DNA of 64,000 nt, taken from NCBI RefSeq assembly GCF_002007115.1, contig NZ_MVAD01000001.1:3286001-3350000 (forward strand), written 5' to 3'. This DNA is from Massilia sp. KIM (GTDB lineage Bacteria > Pseudomonadota > Gammaproteobacteria > Burkholderiales > Burkholderiaceae_D). Position 1 is the stretch's first letter. Every line of letters starts with the position of its first letter. The notes beneath the pieces are model-generated. The model saw only the letters and a list, made by a program, of their open reading frames with translations, was not told where the DNA came from and did no database searches. Shown in pieces: positions 48,664 through 57,485 of this stretch. The translations under genes and the position numbers were made by a program.

Positions 48664-51159
48664 ATGAATGCAAGTGACAAGCTGATCGACAGCACCTTGG
48701 CGCCGCAGGAAGTCTCGCTCGACGTGCTGCGCGAGAAATACGCCAAGGGCGAGGAACGCGAGATCGCCGACGTGCGCGCCCGCGTCGCCCGCGCCCTGGC
48801 CCGGCTGGAGCCGGAACCCCGGCGCGCCGAGCTCGAGGCGCGCTTCCTGTGGGCCCAGGAGCAGGGCTTCGTGCCCGCCGGCCGCATCAATTCGGCCGCC
48901 GGCCTGGGCCTGCGGGCCACCCTCATCAACTGCTTCGTGCAGCCGGTCGGCGACGCCATCTCCGGCCACGACGGCCAGCTGCCCGGCATCTACACCGCCC
49001 TGCTCGAAGCCGCCGAGACCATGCGCCGCGGAGGCGGCGTGGGCTACGACTTCAGCGCCATCCGCCCCCTGGGCAGCAAGGTCCACGGCACCGCCTCGCG
49101 CGCCTCCGGGCCGGTCTCCTACATGGAAGTGTTCGACGCCTCCTGCCGCACGGTCGAATCGGCCGGCGCCCGGCGCGGCGCCCAGATGGGCGTGCTGCGC
49201 GTCGACCACCCCGACATCGAGCGCTTCATCGCCGCCAAGGACGGCGGCGCCCTCACCAACTTCAACATCTCGGTCGGCGTCACCGACGCCTTCATGCGCG
49301 CGGTCGAGGACGACGCCGCTTTCGCCCTGGTGCACCGCGCCGAGCCGGGAGACGAAGACCAGGCCACCGGCGCCTTCCGGCGCGAGGACGGGCTATGGGT
49401 CTACCGCGAAGCGAGGGCGCGCGAACTCTGGGAGCGCATCATGCTCTCGACCTACGACCACGCCGAGCCGGGCGTGCTCTTCGTCGACCGCATGAACCGC
49501 GAAAACAATCTCTGGTACTGCGAAGAGCTGCGCGCCACCAATCCCTGCGGCGAGCAGCCCCTGCCCGCCTACGGCTGCTGCGATCTCGGCTCGCTCAACC
49601 TGACCGCCTTCGTCCAGCAGCCCTTCAGCGCCGGCGCCGCCTTCGACTTCGCGCGCATGCGCGAGGTGGCGGCGGTGGCGGTGCGCATGCTCGACCTGGT
49701 GCTGGACGCCACCGAGTGGCCCCTGCCCCAGCAGGCGGCGGAGTCGCGCGCCAAGCGCCGCGTCGGCCTGGGCTTCCTGGGCCTGGGCAGCGCCCTGGTG
49801 ATGCTGGGCCTGCGCTACGACGCCGAGGAAGGCCGGGCGCTGGCCGCGCGCATCGCCGAGGAGCTGCGCGACGCCGCCTATGCAGCCTCCGTCGAGCTGG
49901 CGCGCGAGAAGGGGACCTTCCCGCTGTTCGACGCCGAGCGCTACCTGCAGGGCCAGTTCGTGCAGCGCCTGCCGCACGAGCTGCGCGAAGCGATCCGCGC
50001 GCACGGCATCCGCAATTCTCACCTGCTGTCGATCGCGCCCACCGGCACCATCTCGCTGGCCTTCGCCGACAATGCCTCGAACGGCATCGAGCCACCCTAT
50101 TCCTGGACCTACCAGCGCAGGAAGCGCACCGCCGACGGCGGCAGCCGCAGCTACGAGGTGGCCGACCACGCCTGGCGCCTGTACCGGCAACTGGGCCACG
50201 ACATCGAGCGCGAAGGCCTGCCGCCGCAGTTCGTCACCGCCCTCGAGATGCGCGCCGGCGACCACCTGCGCATGGTGCAGGCGGTCCAGCCCTTCATCGA
50301 CACCGCGATCTCCAAGACCGTCAACGTCCCCGAGGACTATCCCTACGAGGACTTCCGCGATCTCTATCTCGAAGCCTGGCGCGCCGGGCTCAAGGGACTG
50401 GCCACCTACCGGCCCAATTCCGTGCTGGGCAGCGTGCTCTCGGCCGGCCCTGCGGCGGCGTCAGCGCCGCAGGCCTCCGCCCCGGCGGGCGCGCCGGACG
50501 ACGACCCGCTGGTCAAGCGCTTCGAGCACCGCCCGCTGGGCGAACTGGAATCGGTGACCTCCAAGATCGAGTACTCGACCCAGGAAGGGCGCAAGAGCGC
50601 CTACCTGACGGTGAGCTTCATCCGCGCCGAGGGCCGCTGGCAGGGCCGGCAGGTAGAGATCGAGCGACCCTTCGAGTTCTTCATGCCGGGCAACCAGCGC
50701 ACCGGCGGCCACCAGTGGATCACCGCCTCGATGCGTCTGCTGTCGATGGTGGCGCGGGCAGGCGGCCCGATCGCCAAGGCCCTGGCCGACATGCGCGAGG
50801 TGGTGTGGGAAAAGGGCCCGGTGCGCTGCGGCTTCCTGACCCGCGAGGACGGCGTCCAGGTGCCGGTCTACCACGATTCGGAAGTGGCGGCGATCGCCTT
50901 CATGCTGCAGCGGCTGCTGATCCGGCGCGGCTTCCTGGACGCCATGGGCAACCAGGTGCCGGTGGACGAACTGGCGCGCCGCCTCGAAGCGCGCGAAGGC
51001 GCCGCCCCGCCCCCGGCGCAGCCGCAGCCGCCGACGCCCAGCGGCGCGCTGCCGGCGGTGAGCGGCGCCAAATGCCCCGAATGCGGCGCGCGCGCCCTGC
51101 GCAAGGTCGACGGCTGCACCCGCTGCGACGAGTGCCATTACGTGGGCGAGTGCGGCTGA
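48664..51159 (+). CDS. nrdJ: Adenosylcobalamin-dependent ribonucleoside-diphosphate reductase (class II) with C-terminal zinc ribbon
   Basis: Makes deoxyribonucleotides using coenzyme B12 and so needs neither oxygen nor a radical-storing subunit. Redox Cys89 is in [12 protein letters not shown], and the active-site block [22 protein letters not shown] is near 293; [19 protein letters not shown] and the finger-loop region are present. Residues 806–829 carry two CxxC pairs ([16 protein letters not shown]), a zinc ribbon that usually carries the C-terminal redox role. The start at 48664 gives 831 residues. No ATP-cone is seen. It follows ubiK by 31 bases. Confidence 0.94.
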   Translation: MNASDKLIDSTLAPQEVSLDVLREKYAKGEEREIADVRARVARALARLEPEPRRAELEARFLWAQEQGFVPAGRINSAAGLGLRATLINCFVQPVGDAISGHDGQLPGIYTALLEAAETMRRGGGVGYDFSAIRPLGSKVHGTASRASGPVSYMEVFDASCRTVESAGARRGAQMGVLRVDHPDIERFIAAKDGGALTNFNISVGVTDAFMRAVEDDAAFALVHRAEPGDEDQATGAFRREDGLWVYREARARELWERIMLSTYDHAEPGVLFVDRMNRENNLWYCEELRATNPCGEQPLPAYGCCDLGSLNLTAFVQQPFSAGAAFDFARMREVAAVAVRMLDLVLDATEWPLPQQAAESRAKRRVGLGFLGLGSALVMLGLRYDAEEGRALAARIAEELRDAAYAASVELAREKGTFPLFDAERYLQGQFVQRLPHELREAIRAHGIRNSHLLSIAPTGTISLAFADNASNGIEPPYSWTYQRRKRTADGGSRSYEVADHAWRLYRQLGHDIEREGLPPQFVTALEMRAGDHLRMVQAVQPFIDTAISKTVNVPEDYPYEDFRDLYLEAWRAGLKGLATYRPNSVLGSVLSAGPAAASAPQASAPAGAPDDDPLVKRFEHRPLGELESVTSKIEYSTQEGRKSAYLTVSFIRAEGRWQGRQVEIERPFEFFMPGNQRTGGHQWITASMRLLSMVARAGGPIAKALADMREVVWEKGPVRCGFLTREDGVQVPVYHDSEVAAIAFMLQRLLIRRGFLDAMGNQVPVDELARRLEAREGAAPPPAQPQPPTPSGALPAVSGAKCPECGARALRKVDGCTRCDECHYVGECG

Positions 51160-51222
51160 ACGGCCTGTCGGGCCGGCCCGGTCTCGGGCATACTGCCGGG
51201 ATCGCACCGAGTCCCGACGCAT

Positions 51223-51600
51223 ATGGATTACTACGCCCTCAAGCATGTTCACATGAGCTTTGCCTTCCTCAGCGGCGCCCTGTTCCTGGGGCGCGGTCTG
51301 TGGACGCTCGCCGGTGCGGCGCCGCCGCAGCGGCGCTGGGCGAGGATCGCCCCGCACCTGATCGACACCCTGCTGCTGGCCAGCGCCATCGGCCTGGCGG
51401 TGTGGAGCAGCCAGTATCCCTTCGCGGCGCCCTGGCTGACGGCCAAGGTGCTGGCCCTGGCGGCCTACATCTTGCTCGGTTCAGTCGCGCTCAAGCGCGG
51501 CCGCAGCGCGCGCACCCGCGCCCTGGCCTTCGTCGCGGCCCTGGCCTGCTTCGGCTATATCGTGGCGGTCGCGCTGGCCAAGCATCCGCTGCCCTTCTAG
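51223..51600 (+). CDS. SirB2 family membrane protein
   Basis: A 125-residue protein with four helices; MDYYALKHVHMSFAFLSGALFLGRG and YPFAAPWLTAKVLALAAYI match the SirB2 family, whose role is unclear. It ends KHPLPF. Its last 120 bases overlap the 3' end of the acyltransferase gene on the other strand. Confidence 0.88.
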   Translation: MDYYALKHVHMSFAFLSGALFLGRGLWTLAGAAPPQRRWARIAPHLIDTLLLASAIGLAVWSSQYPFAAPWLTAKVLALAAYILLGSVALKRGRSARTRALAFVAALACFGYIVAVALAKHPLPF

Positions 51601-52707
51601 GCGCTCGCGCAGGCCCAGGCCGGGGCGCTCGACCGCGAAGTGGAGCAGCGCCGCCACGGCCAGCGCGGCCGCCGCGTGCGCGGCCACCGCCAGCGGCGCC
51701 GATTGCGCCAGCCAGTCTCCTAGTTGCCCGTCCACCAGGTGGAACACTGCCTTGTGGGTCAGGTAGAGGCTGAACGCGAGCGTGGCCACGGTGCGCGCGC
51801 CGGGCAGCGCGACGCGGCCCGGCAGCGTGCGCGGGCTCGCCATGCCGACCAGCACGCCGGCGAAGCCCAGCGCCAGCAGCGGAAAGCCGAGCACGGCGCC
51901 GGCTGCGCCGACCTGGACGCCGTCGTACAGGCGCGCAGCCAGCGCCACCAGCGCCAGTCCGCCGGCCAGGAAGGGCCAGCCGCGCGCCGTCATCCACGCC
52001 CAGCAGCGCGGCCGGAACACGCGCAGCGCGCCCAGCACGGCGCCCGCCAGCAGGCCGTCCAGGCGCGCCCAGGTCGGGTTGTAGATGTGTTCGACATAGC
52101 GCAGCAGGAAGGCGCCCGGGCCCGCGCTCACGGCGGCATACGGCGCGACCTCGGTTTGCCAGGCCCAGGCCCGCAGCAGGATCCCGCCCAGCAGCACGGC
52201 CAGCGCGAACAGCGCGGTCTTGCGCAGGCTGGGGCGGCGCGCCAGCAGGCCGGCGGCCAGCGGCAGCAAGAGGTAGAAATGCTCTTCCACGCACAGCGAC
52301 CAGGCATGCGAGAAGGCGCGGTAATGCAGGTAGTCGGGGAAGATGTTGGCCGTGAAGCTCAGGAATTGCCAGGCCGGCGCCAGGCCCGGGCTCTCGCGCC
52401 AGGCGGGAAAGCACAGGTAGAGCGCGAGCACGGCCAGGTAGGCCGGCAGCACGCGCAGGGCGCGCCGCAGCAGGTACCGGCGCCAGCGCGGTCCGCCGGG
52501 GTCCTGCAGCGCGGCGCACACCTGGCCGCCGATCAGGAAGCCGCTCAGCACGAAGAACAGGTCCACGCCCATCCATCCGGATTCCGCGAGCGCGGGCAGG
52601 CCCGCCACGCTGCTGCTCAGGTGGTAGGCCATCACCCAGACGATGGCCAGGGCGCGCAAGAGGTCGAGGCCGGGAAGGCGCTGGTGGATCATGCGGGGTG
52701 CGTGCAT
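51481..52707 (-). CDS. Acyltransferase 3 family membrane protein
   Basis: A 408-residue membrane acyltransferase of the OafA/NodX type that modifies surface sugars. The N-terminal block RLPGLDLLRALAIVWVMAYHLSS carries the conserved histidine, and WMGVDLFFVLSGFLIGGQ follows; about ten helices run to residue 365. After HFAVERPGLGLRERL the last 40 residues are hydrophilic, Arg/Gln/Asp-rich and encoded antisense to sirB2, so the original stop may have been lost. An internal start at 52692 is possible. The substrate is unknown. Confidence 0.88.
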   Translation of the reverse strand: MHAPRMIHQRLPGLDLLRALAIVWVMAYHLSSSVAGLPALAESGWMGVDLFFVLSGFLIGGQVCAALQDPGGPRWRRYLLRRALRVLPAYLAVLALYLCFPAWRESPGLAPAWQFLSFTANIFPDYLHYRAFSHAWSLCVEEHFYLLLPLAAGLLARRPSLRKTALFALAVLLGGILLRAWAWQTEVAPYAAVSAGPGAFLLRYVEHIYNPTWARLDGLLAGAVLGALRVFRPRCWAWMTARGWPFLAGGLALVALAARLYDGVQVGAAGAVLGFPLLALGFAGVLVGMASPRTLPGRVALPGARTVATLAFSLYLTHKAVFHLVDGQLGDWLAQSAPLAVAAHAAAALAVAALLHFAVERPGLGLRERLEGQRMLGQRDRHDIAEAGQGRDEGQGAGARAAAALERD

Positions 52708-52720
52708 GATGCGCGCGAGC

Positions 52721-52867
52721 TCAGCGGCCCTGCAACTGAGCGAGGCGCTGTGCGATCAGCTCCTGCTCGCGGCGCTCGAGCGGCGGCTTGCCGTTCAGCG
52801 CCGCGTGATAGGCGGCGACGGCGCGGCGCGGACTGTTCATGGCCTGGTAGACCTCGCCCAGGGTCTT
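52721..52867 (-). pseudogene. Detached C-terminal part of the TPR protein
   Basis: Directly after the amber stop at 52868–52870, the same frame continues for 48 codons to a TGA at 52721–52723. It reads KTLGEVYQAMNSPRRAVAAY and on to an Arg-rich end, a regular further TPR helix pair. It is the natural end of the upstream gene, now separated unless the stop is read through. Confidence 0.8.
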
Positions 52868-53740
52868 CTAGACATAGGGCCGCGCGGCGATGGCGGCGGC
52901 GCGCTCGAGGAAGAGCGCGGCGTCGGCCAGCCGTCCCTGGGCGCGCGCCACCTGGGCCAGGCCATAGTTGCCGGCTTCGCTCGCCGGCAGGCGCCGCTGC
53001 AGTTCGCCGTACAGGCGTGCGCTGTCGGCGTAGCGCTTCACCTCCAGGTGGGCCGCGGCCAGCGCTTCCAGCAGTTGCTGGTGCTGTTCGCTCACCAGCG
53101 GGTAGTCGCGCAGGTCGGCGGCCAGCACGTACTCCTCGGCGTCCTGCGGCCGCTCTTCGCTGTGCGCGCACAGCGCCAGCATCAGGCGCGTGAGATCGGG
53201 ATCGGTGCGCCGCACCTCCATCGCCAGCTCGCGCGCCCGCACCGTGCCGGCGCCCAGGAAGAAGGGAGCGCGCAGGTAGAAGCGCAGCAGCGACATGCGC
53301 GCGCGGTAGTTGCCGGGGTCGAGCACGACGGCGCGCTCGAAGGCGTCGCGCATGGCGCGCGTGTTGCCGAGCGAGGTGACCAGCCAGCCGCTGGCGGTGG
53401 CCTCCAGCGCATTGCCGAGCGCCTCGAAGCACAGGCTGCTGTCCGGGTGGGCCTGGACGCAGCGCTCGGCCGCGCTCCTCGCTTCGCCCAGGCGGCCGGT
53501 CTGGCCCTGGGCCAGGATCAGGTCGACCGTGGCGCTGAGCGCCTGCGGATCACGGGGGTCATGGGCGAGGCGCTCGGCGACCAGGCGCGCGGCCTCGGGA
53601 TAGCGCTTCTGCTGGACCATCTGCGCGAGCGGATATGCCGGCGCCGCCAGCGACTCGCCCAAGGTCGCGCAGGCGATCAGCGCCGCCGCCAGCCATGTTG
53701 CGGGTCGCGTGCCGATACGCGCCGCTGTTCTTGCCCCCAT
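52868..53740 (-). CDS. TPR-repeat secreted protein cut by an in-frame amber stop
   Basis: A 290-residue product with a signal peptide (ATWLAAALIACATLGESLAA) and TPR-like helical repeats from residue 35 (RYPEAARLVAERLAHDPRDPQ, LGEARSAAERCVQAHPDSS, RMRDAFERAVVLDPGNY-type, YADSARLYGELQRRLPASE, GRLADAALFLERAAAI). The reading stops at TAG after RPYV, although repeats continue in frame for 48 codons. The intact protein would be 339 residues. TPR proteins of this kind usually scaffold envelope complexes; the partner is unknown. Confidence 0.82.
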   Translation of the reverse strand: MGARTAARIGTRPATWLAAALIACATLGESLAAPAYPLAQMVQQKRYPEAARLVAERLAHDPRDPQALSATVDLILAQGQTGRLGEARSAAERCVQAHPDSSLCFEALGNALEATASGWLVTSLGNTRAMRDAFERAVVLDPGNYRARMSLLRFYLRAPFFLGAGTVRARELAMEVRRTDPDLTRLMLALCAHSEERPQDAEEYVLAADLRDYPLVSEQHQQLLEALAAAHLEVKRYADSARLYGELQRRLPASEAGNYGLAQVARAQGRLADAALFLERAAAIAARPYV

Positions 53741-54052
53741 CCCGCCCTCTCTTGTCGACCGCGGCGGCGTGTTGCGCCTACCCCGATTGCATATCGGCTA
53801 TGCATGTTGAGAAAGAGCAAATCGTCACACGAAAATATCTTGTGGTCAACAATGTGTATATAATTGTAAAAGTTGTCTAAAAGATTATAATCTCCCTGAT
53901 GTTGCTCGCGGCCGGCCTGGCGCGTGCCGGCCCTCGTCGCCCGCATCCGCTACACTGTCGGTCCACCTGGCCGGCCTGGCGCCCCGGCGGCGGCGCTCCC
54001 CGGCCCGCCTCCTGGCTGACGCCTGCCGCCCCAACCAACCTGAAAAAATCCC
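53741..54052 (+). promoter_or_regulatory. apt promoter region with palindrome over the -10 box
   Basis: A 312-base gap without a gene, holding an unusually A/T-rich block at 53815–53895. The best promoter is TTGTAA (53864–53869), 16 bases, TATAAT (53886–53891). A perfect 12-base palindrome AGATTATAATCT (53882–53893) covers the -10, a place where a repressor could act. A second TATAAT lies at about 53858–53863. The leader to apt is about 155 bases. Confidence 0.55.
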
Positions 54053-54565
54053 ATGACCGGCTTCGCCTCCCTGCCCCTCGAGTTCTTCCAGGACTATCCC
54101 GAACCCGGCGTCAACTTCATCGACGTCGGCTGCATCTTCGACAATCCGGACCACTGGCGGCTCGCCATCGACACCCTGCACGCGCAGACGGAGCATCTGC
54201 ATTTCGACTTCCTCCTGGCGATGGATGCGCGTGGCTTCATGATCGCGGGCGCCCTCGCCTACATGCGCGGTGTCGGCTTCGCGATGGCGCGCAAGGCGGG
54301 ACGCCTGCCGGGCGAGGCGATCCGCATCGACTACCAGCGCGAGTACGGCAGCGCCACCATCGAGATCCAGCCTGCGCGCATCAAGGGCCAGCGGGTGCTG
54401 ATCGTGGACGACGTACTGGCCACCGGCGGCACCATCGAGGCCGCCGCCGCCCTGCTGCGCCAGCTCGGCAAGGAAGTGGTGGGCGCGGCTGCGCTGTTCG
54501 ACATTGCCTTCTTCCGTCCCAAGCGGGAGCTGACGATGCCCGTCGTGACCCTGCGCGACGTCTGA
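54053..54565 (+). CDS. apt: Adenine phosphoribosyltransferase
   Basis: Salvages adenine to AMP using PRPP. The PRPP loop VLIVDDVLATGGTIEAAAALL is near residue 118; DFLLAMDARGFMIAGALAY and the flexible loop AGRLPGEAIRIDYQREYG are typical of Apt. Its length is 170 residues. It is convergent with the binding-protein gene, only three bases between stops. Confidence 0.92.
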   Translation: MTGFASLPLEFFQDYPEPGVNFIDVGCIFDNPDHWRLAIDTLHAQTEHLHFDFLLAMDARGFMIAGALAYMRGVGFAMARKAGRLPGEAIRIDYQREYGSATIEIQPARIKGQRVLIVDDVLATGGTIEAAAALLRQLGKEVVGAAALFDIAFFRPKRELTMPVVTLRDV

Positions 54566-54568
54566 GCT

Positions 54569-55342
54569 TCAGGCCTTGCGCGCCAACCATTCGCGCGCCA
54601 CGGTCTGCGGCGCCAGGCCGCGCACGCGGATCGCATGCTCGAGCCCGGACACCGCCGCGTTCCCCAGGTACAGGCCGCGCAGCCGCTCGAGGGCCCGCGG
54701 CGCGATCGACGGCAGGATCGCCTTGCGCGCCACCAGGGTGGCGGCATCGCGCCCGCCGAGCATGCCTTTCGGTTCCTCGAGCGCGCGGATGCGGTAATCC
54801 TGGTGCAGGAACTGCGGATGCCACAAGGGCAGTACCAGCCAGCGTCCTTCGTCGACCGCGCGCCGGAAGTTGTCGAAACAGGAGGCTTCGTCGCCGGCCT
54901 CGAAGCGGTAGGCATGCGCGTCCAATCCGTAGCCCTGGATCATCGCCTGGGAAAAGCGGCTGATCCCGGCCCCAGGATTGATGCCGGCGATACGCCTGTC
55001 CATGCGAGCCAGCGCTTCCGGCTTTTTCAGATCGTCCACCGAGGCCACCACGTCGGCTGGTACGTAGTCCGGCACGCCCCATATGCAGTAGGGCTCGTAG
55101 AGTGCGCCGAGCTTTTCCAACTTGTCGAGCGAAGGAGCAAGATAGGCGCCATGGCTGGCCGGCAGCCAGGCCGAGGACACCAGGTCCACCGCGTCCGCTT
55201 CGAGCAGCCGGAACATCGCTTCGTGCGGTGCGGCCCGCAGCGTCACCGCATGGCCGTGCTCTTCGAGGATCTCGCGCACCACGGCGGCGCTGGCGGCGTG
55301 GAAGGACAAATCGATATAGCCGAGCGTGATGGGGGCCTTCAT
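54569..55342 (-). CDS. Glycine betaine-type substrate-binding protein without signal peptide
   Basis: A 257-residue OpuAC/ProX-like periplasmic-binding fold. It begins MKAPITLGYIDLSFHAASAAV, directly on the first strand of the domain, with no signal peptide or lipobox. The family patterns DLVSSAWLPASHGAYL and GINPGAGISRFSQAMIQGYGL are clear, and Trp residues in SAWLP and LPLWHPQFL could build a quaternary-amine cage. No ABC permease or ATPase is near. The start lies in an ATGA overlap with the upstream MRJP-like gene, so the two are co-translated. Whether it is exported or works in the cytosol is open. Confidence 0.82.
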   Translation of the reverse strand: MKAPITLGYIDLSFHAASAAVVREILEEHGHAVTLRAAPHEAMFRLLEADAVDLVSSAWLPASHGAYLAPSLDKLEKLGALYEPYCIWGVPDYVPADVVASVDDLKKPEALARMDRRIAGINPGAGISRFSQAMIQGYGLDAHAYRFEAGDEASCFDNFRRAVDEGRWLVLPLWHPQFLHQDYRIRALEEPKGMLGGRDAATLVARKAILPSIAPRALERLRGLYLGNAAVSGLEHAIRVRGLAPQTVAREWLARKA

Positions 55343-56439
55343 GGCCTCTCCTCCAGAGCAATGCTGTACAGCCGAATTGGCCACTGCACGCGCGAGACGC
55401 CGCCGTTGAAGGCGCGCATGCGGTCCATCTGCGGCACCGGCAGCCACAGGCGCCCGTCTGCGATCACGGGTGCATCGACCCAGTGCAGCGCGGGGTCGCG
55501 TACAAGCGTCGTGAGCTTGCCGTCGGGACTGCGCCTGACGATGCTGGTGCTGCGCAGGTCGGCGTAGTACAGGTTGCCGGCGCCATCGATGGCGGTGCCG
55601 CCGACCGGCGGGATATCGGCCCAGGGACGCACCGCGGCGGCCAGGGCCGCGGCTGGAACGGCCGGGTCGTCCAGCAGTCGCGTCGGCACCTGGGACCAGG
55701 GGCCGGACAGCGAACCGAAATACAGCGTCGCACCATCGGGGCTCAGCTCGAAAGGATCGGCGTTGACGGCCAGCGGCTGGCCGTCAGCGCCGCGCACTAC
55801 GGTGCCGGCCACGTCGATGTGACGACCCTTGGGTGCGGTCACGGAAGGATGGCCGTCCAATACGCGGCGCGCGGCGCCGCTGTCCAGGTCGAGCACGATC
55901 AGGCCAGGGCGCCCGGCGTCGGTCAGGTAGGCGCGGCGACCGTTGAAGCGGATGTCGTCGATGTAGCTGCCGGGCAGCGCCACGCCGGGGCCGAAGGCGA
56001 TCACGCGCGTCACGCGGCCGCTCGCCAGGTCGATCCGCACCGCTTTGGCGCCTTGCGGGAGCGGGTCGCCGCCGAAGTCCGGCGCGCCGGTGTCGATGGC
56101 CCACAGGCTGCCCTGGCCGTCGAGGTGGATGGCGTTGACGTTGACGAAAGCGTGCGCCGGATCCTGGCCGGGACGCCAGCCGTTCCAGGCGCCGTCCGGG
56201 TAGGCCCGCGGTCGTCCGTCGCGGTCGAGCATCGCCAGCGCCGGTCCCTTGCCGTCAGTCCAGCGCGGGCCGGCGACGTAGATCCGGCCTGCATGCACCG
56301 CGACCGCGTTCCAGACCATCTCCTGGCTGCTGGCTTCCAGGCGCAGGGCGTTGTCGGCCGCGACCGCGGCGGGCGGCGCCGCGACGGCAAGGATGGCGCC
56401 GGCCAGCGTTGCGGCAATCAGGGCTGTTCGGAACTGCAT
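55339..56439 (-). CDS. MRJP/yellow-like beta-propeller protein
   Basis: A 366-residue exported protein of the major royal jelly protein/yellow family. A signal peptide (FRTALIAATLAGAILAVAAPPAAVAA, approximate cleavage near residue 27) precedes repeated blades: WNAVAVHAGRIYVAGPRWTDG, LWAIDTGAPDFGG, SYIDDIRFNGRRAYLTDAG, ELSPDGATLYFGS, TAIDGAGNLYYADL. The start at 56439 is supported by GGGAG eight bases upstream. Bacterial members are of unknown activity. It is divergent from a LysR regulator and overlaps the binding-protein gene. Confidence 0.83.
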   Translation of the reverse strand: MQFRTALIAATLAGAILAVAAPPAAVAADNALRLEASSQEMVWNAVAVHAGRIYVAGPRWTDGKGPALAMLDRDGRPRAYPDGAWNGWRPGQDPAHAFVNVNAIHLDGQGSLWAIDTGAPDFGGDPLPQGAKAVRIDLASGRVTRVIAFGPGVALPGSYIDDIRFNGRRAYLTDAGRPGLIVLDLDSGAARRVLDGHPSVTAPKGRHIDVAGTVVRGADGQPLAVNADPFELSPDGATLYFGSLSGPWSQVPTRLLDDPAVPAAALAAAVRPWADIPPVGGTAIDGAGNLYYADLRSTSIVRRSPDGKLTTLVRDPALHWVDAPVIADGRLWLPVPQMDRMRAFNGGVSRVQWPIRLYSIALEERP

Positions 56440-56508
56440 GGCATTTCTCCCGTATCGACAGTGTGCGAACAGCTTACCCAATTCGCTTTTGAATTAAAAT
56501 CGACAAGT

Positions 56509-56522
56509 TTGCATACTTACAA
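56509..56522 (+). promoter_or_regulatory. Candidate LysR operator
   Basis: TTGCATACTTACAA is a TTG-N8-CAA dyad with the T-N11-A form preferred by LysR-type regulators; outer bases extend it to TTTG…CAAA. It sits 11 bases before the LysR start, between the divergent MRJP-like and LysR genes. A second A/T dyad (TTTTGAATTAAAA) lies nearby at about 56488–56500. Confidence 0.45.
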
Positions 56523-56533
56523 TACAAAAGTGA

Positions 56534-57409
56534 ATGAAGCTGAAAGCCGAGTGGAACGACTACCGTGTATTCCTGGCGATCGCGCGTCACGGCAGCTTGA
56601 GCGAGGCCGCGCGTAGTCTCGGGCAATCGCAACCGACCATGGGACGGCGTTTGCAGGCGCTGGAGCAAGCCTTGTCGCATACGCTGTTCCAGCGTACCGC
56701 CGACGGCTACGTGCTGACCAGCGAGGGCGAAGCCATCCTTCCCCACGCGCAGGAGATCGAGGAACAGGCCGTCGCCATCGAACGCAAGCTGGCCGGCGCC
56801 GCCGCCTTGCACGGCATGGTGCGGGTCTCGACCACCGAATGGTTCGGCGCCCATGTGCTGTCGCCGGTGTTCGCGCAAGTGCGCGCCGCGCATCCGGAAC
56901 TGGTGATCGAGCTGTTGACCGAGACCCGCCTGGTCAGCCTGGCCCGGCGCGAGGCAGATCTGGGCTTTCGCTTTCGCGAATTCGACGAGGCCGACGTGGT
57001 GCAGACGCGGGCCACGGAACTGGGCTTCGGCGCCTACGCCAGCCCAGACTATCTGACGCGCCACGGTGCGCCGGACGAAGGCGGCGGCCACACCCTGGTC
57101 ACCATGGACACCGCCTACGGCGACCTGGCCGACGTCCCCTGGCTCGCCGCGCGCCTGCCGCGCGCCGCGGTGGGCCTGCGCGCCAACAGCCGCGATGTGC
57201 AGGCCAGGCTGTGCGCAGCCGGCGCCGGCATCGCCGTGCTGCCGCGCGTGGTGGGTGACGCCATGCCCGGCCTGACCCTGCTCGACCTCGGCGCGGCCCC
57301 GCCCGGCCGCGTGGTCTGGGCCGGCTACCACAAGGACTTGCAGCGCTCCCTGCCGATCCGCACCGTACTGTCGGCGGTGCGCGCGGCCCTGGGATCAAGG
57401 CCCGTGTGA
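56534..57409 (+). CDS. LysR family transcriptional regulator
   Basis: A 291-residue regulator with the winged helix at about residues 7–60 (WNDYRVFLAIARHGSLSEAARSLGQSQPTMGRRLQALEQ) and effector domain from 90. It is divergent from the MRJP-like/binding-protein pair across 94 bases and is a natural candidate to control them. A GMC oxidoreductase gene converges on it 76 bases after its stop. Confidence 0.88.
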   Translation: MKLKAEWNDYRVFLAIARHGSLSEAARSLGQSQPTMGRRLQALEQALSHTLFQRTADGYVLTSEGEAILPHAQEIEEQAVAIERKLAGAAALHGMVRVSTTEWFGAHVLSPVFAQVRAAHPELVIELLTETRLVSLARREADLGFRFREFDEADVVQTRATELGFGAYASPDYLTRHGAPDEGGGHTLVTMDTAYGDLADVPWLAARLPRAAVGLRANSRDVQARLCAAGAGIAVLPRVVGDAMPGLTLLDLGAAPPGRVVWAGYHKDLQRSLPIRTVLSAVRAALGSRPV

Positions 57410-57485
57410 GCGCCGCACAGGGCGGCCGCGGATTGCCCGCCCGATCGCCGGTCGGGCCCGCGCGCCCCTGGCGGCGCGCCCGTCC

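Noticed and set aside
53800..53880. Short peptide frame ending …NNVYIIVKVV before apt
   Set aside because: No ribosome site and the A/T-rich bases are better explained as the apt promoter.
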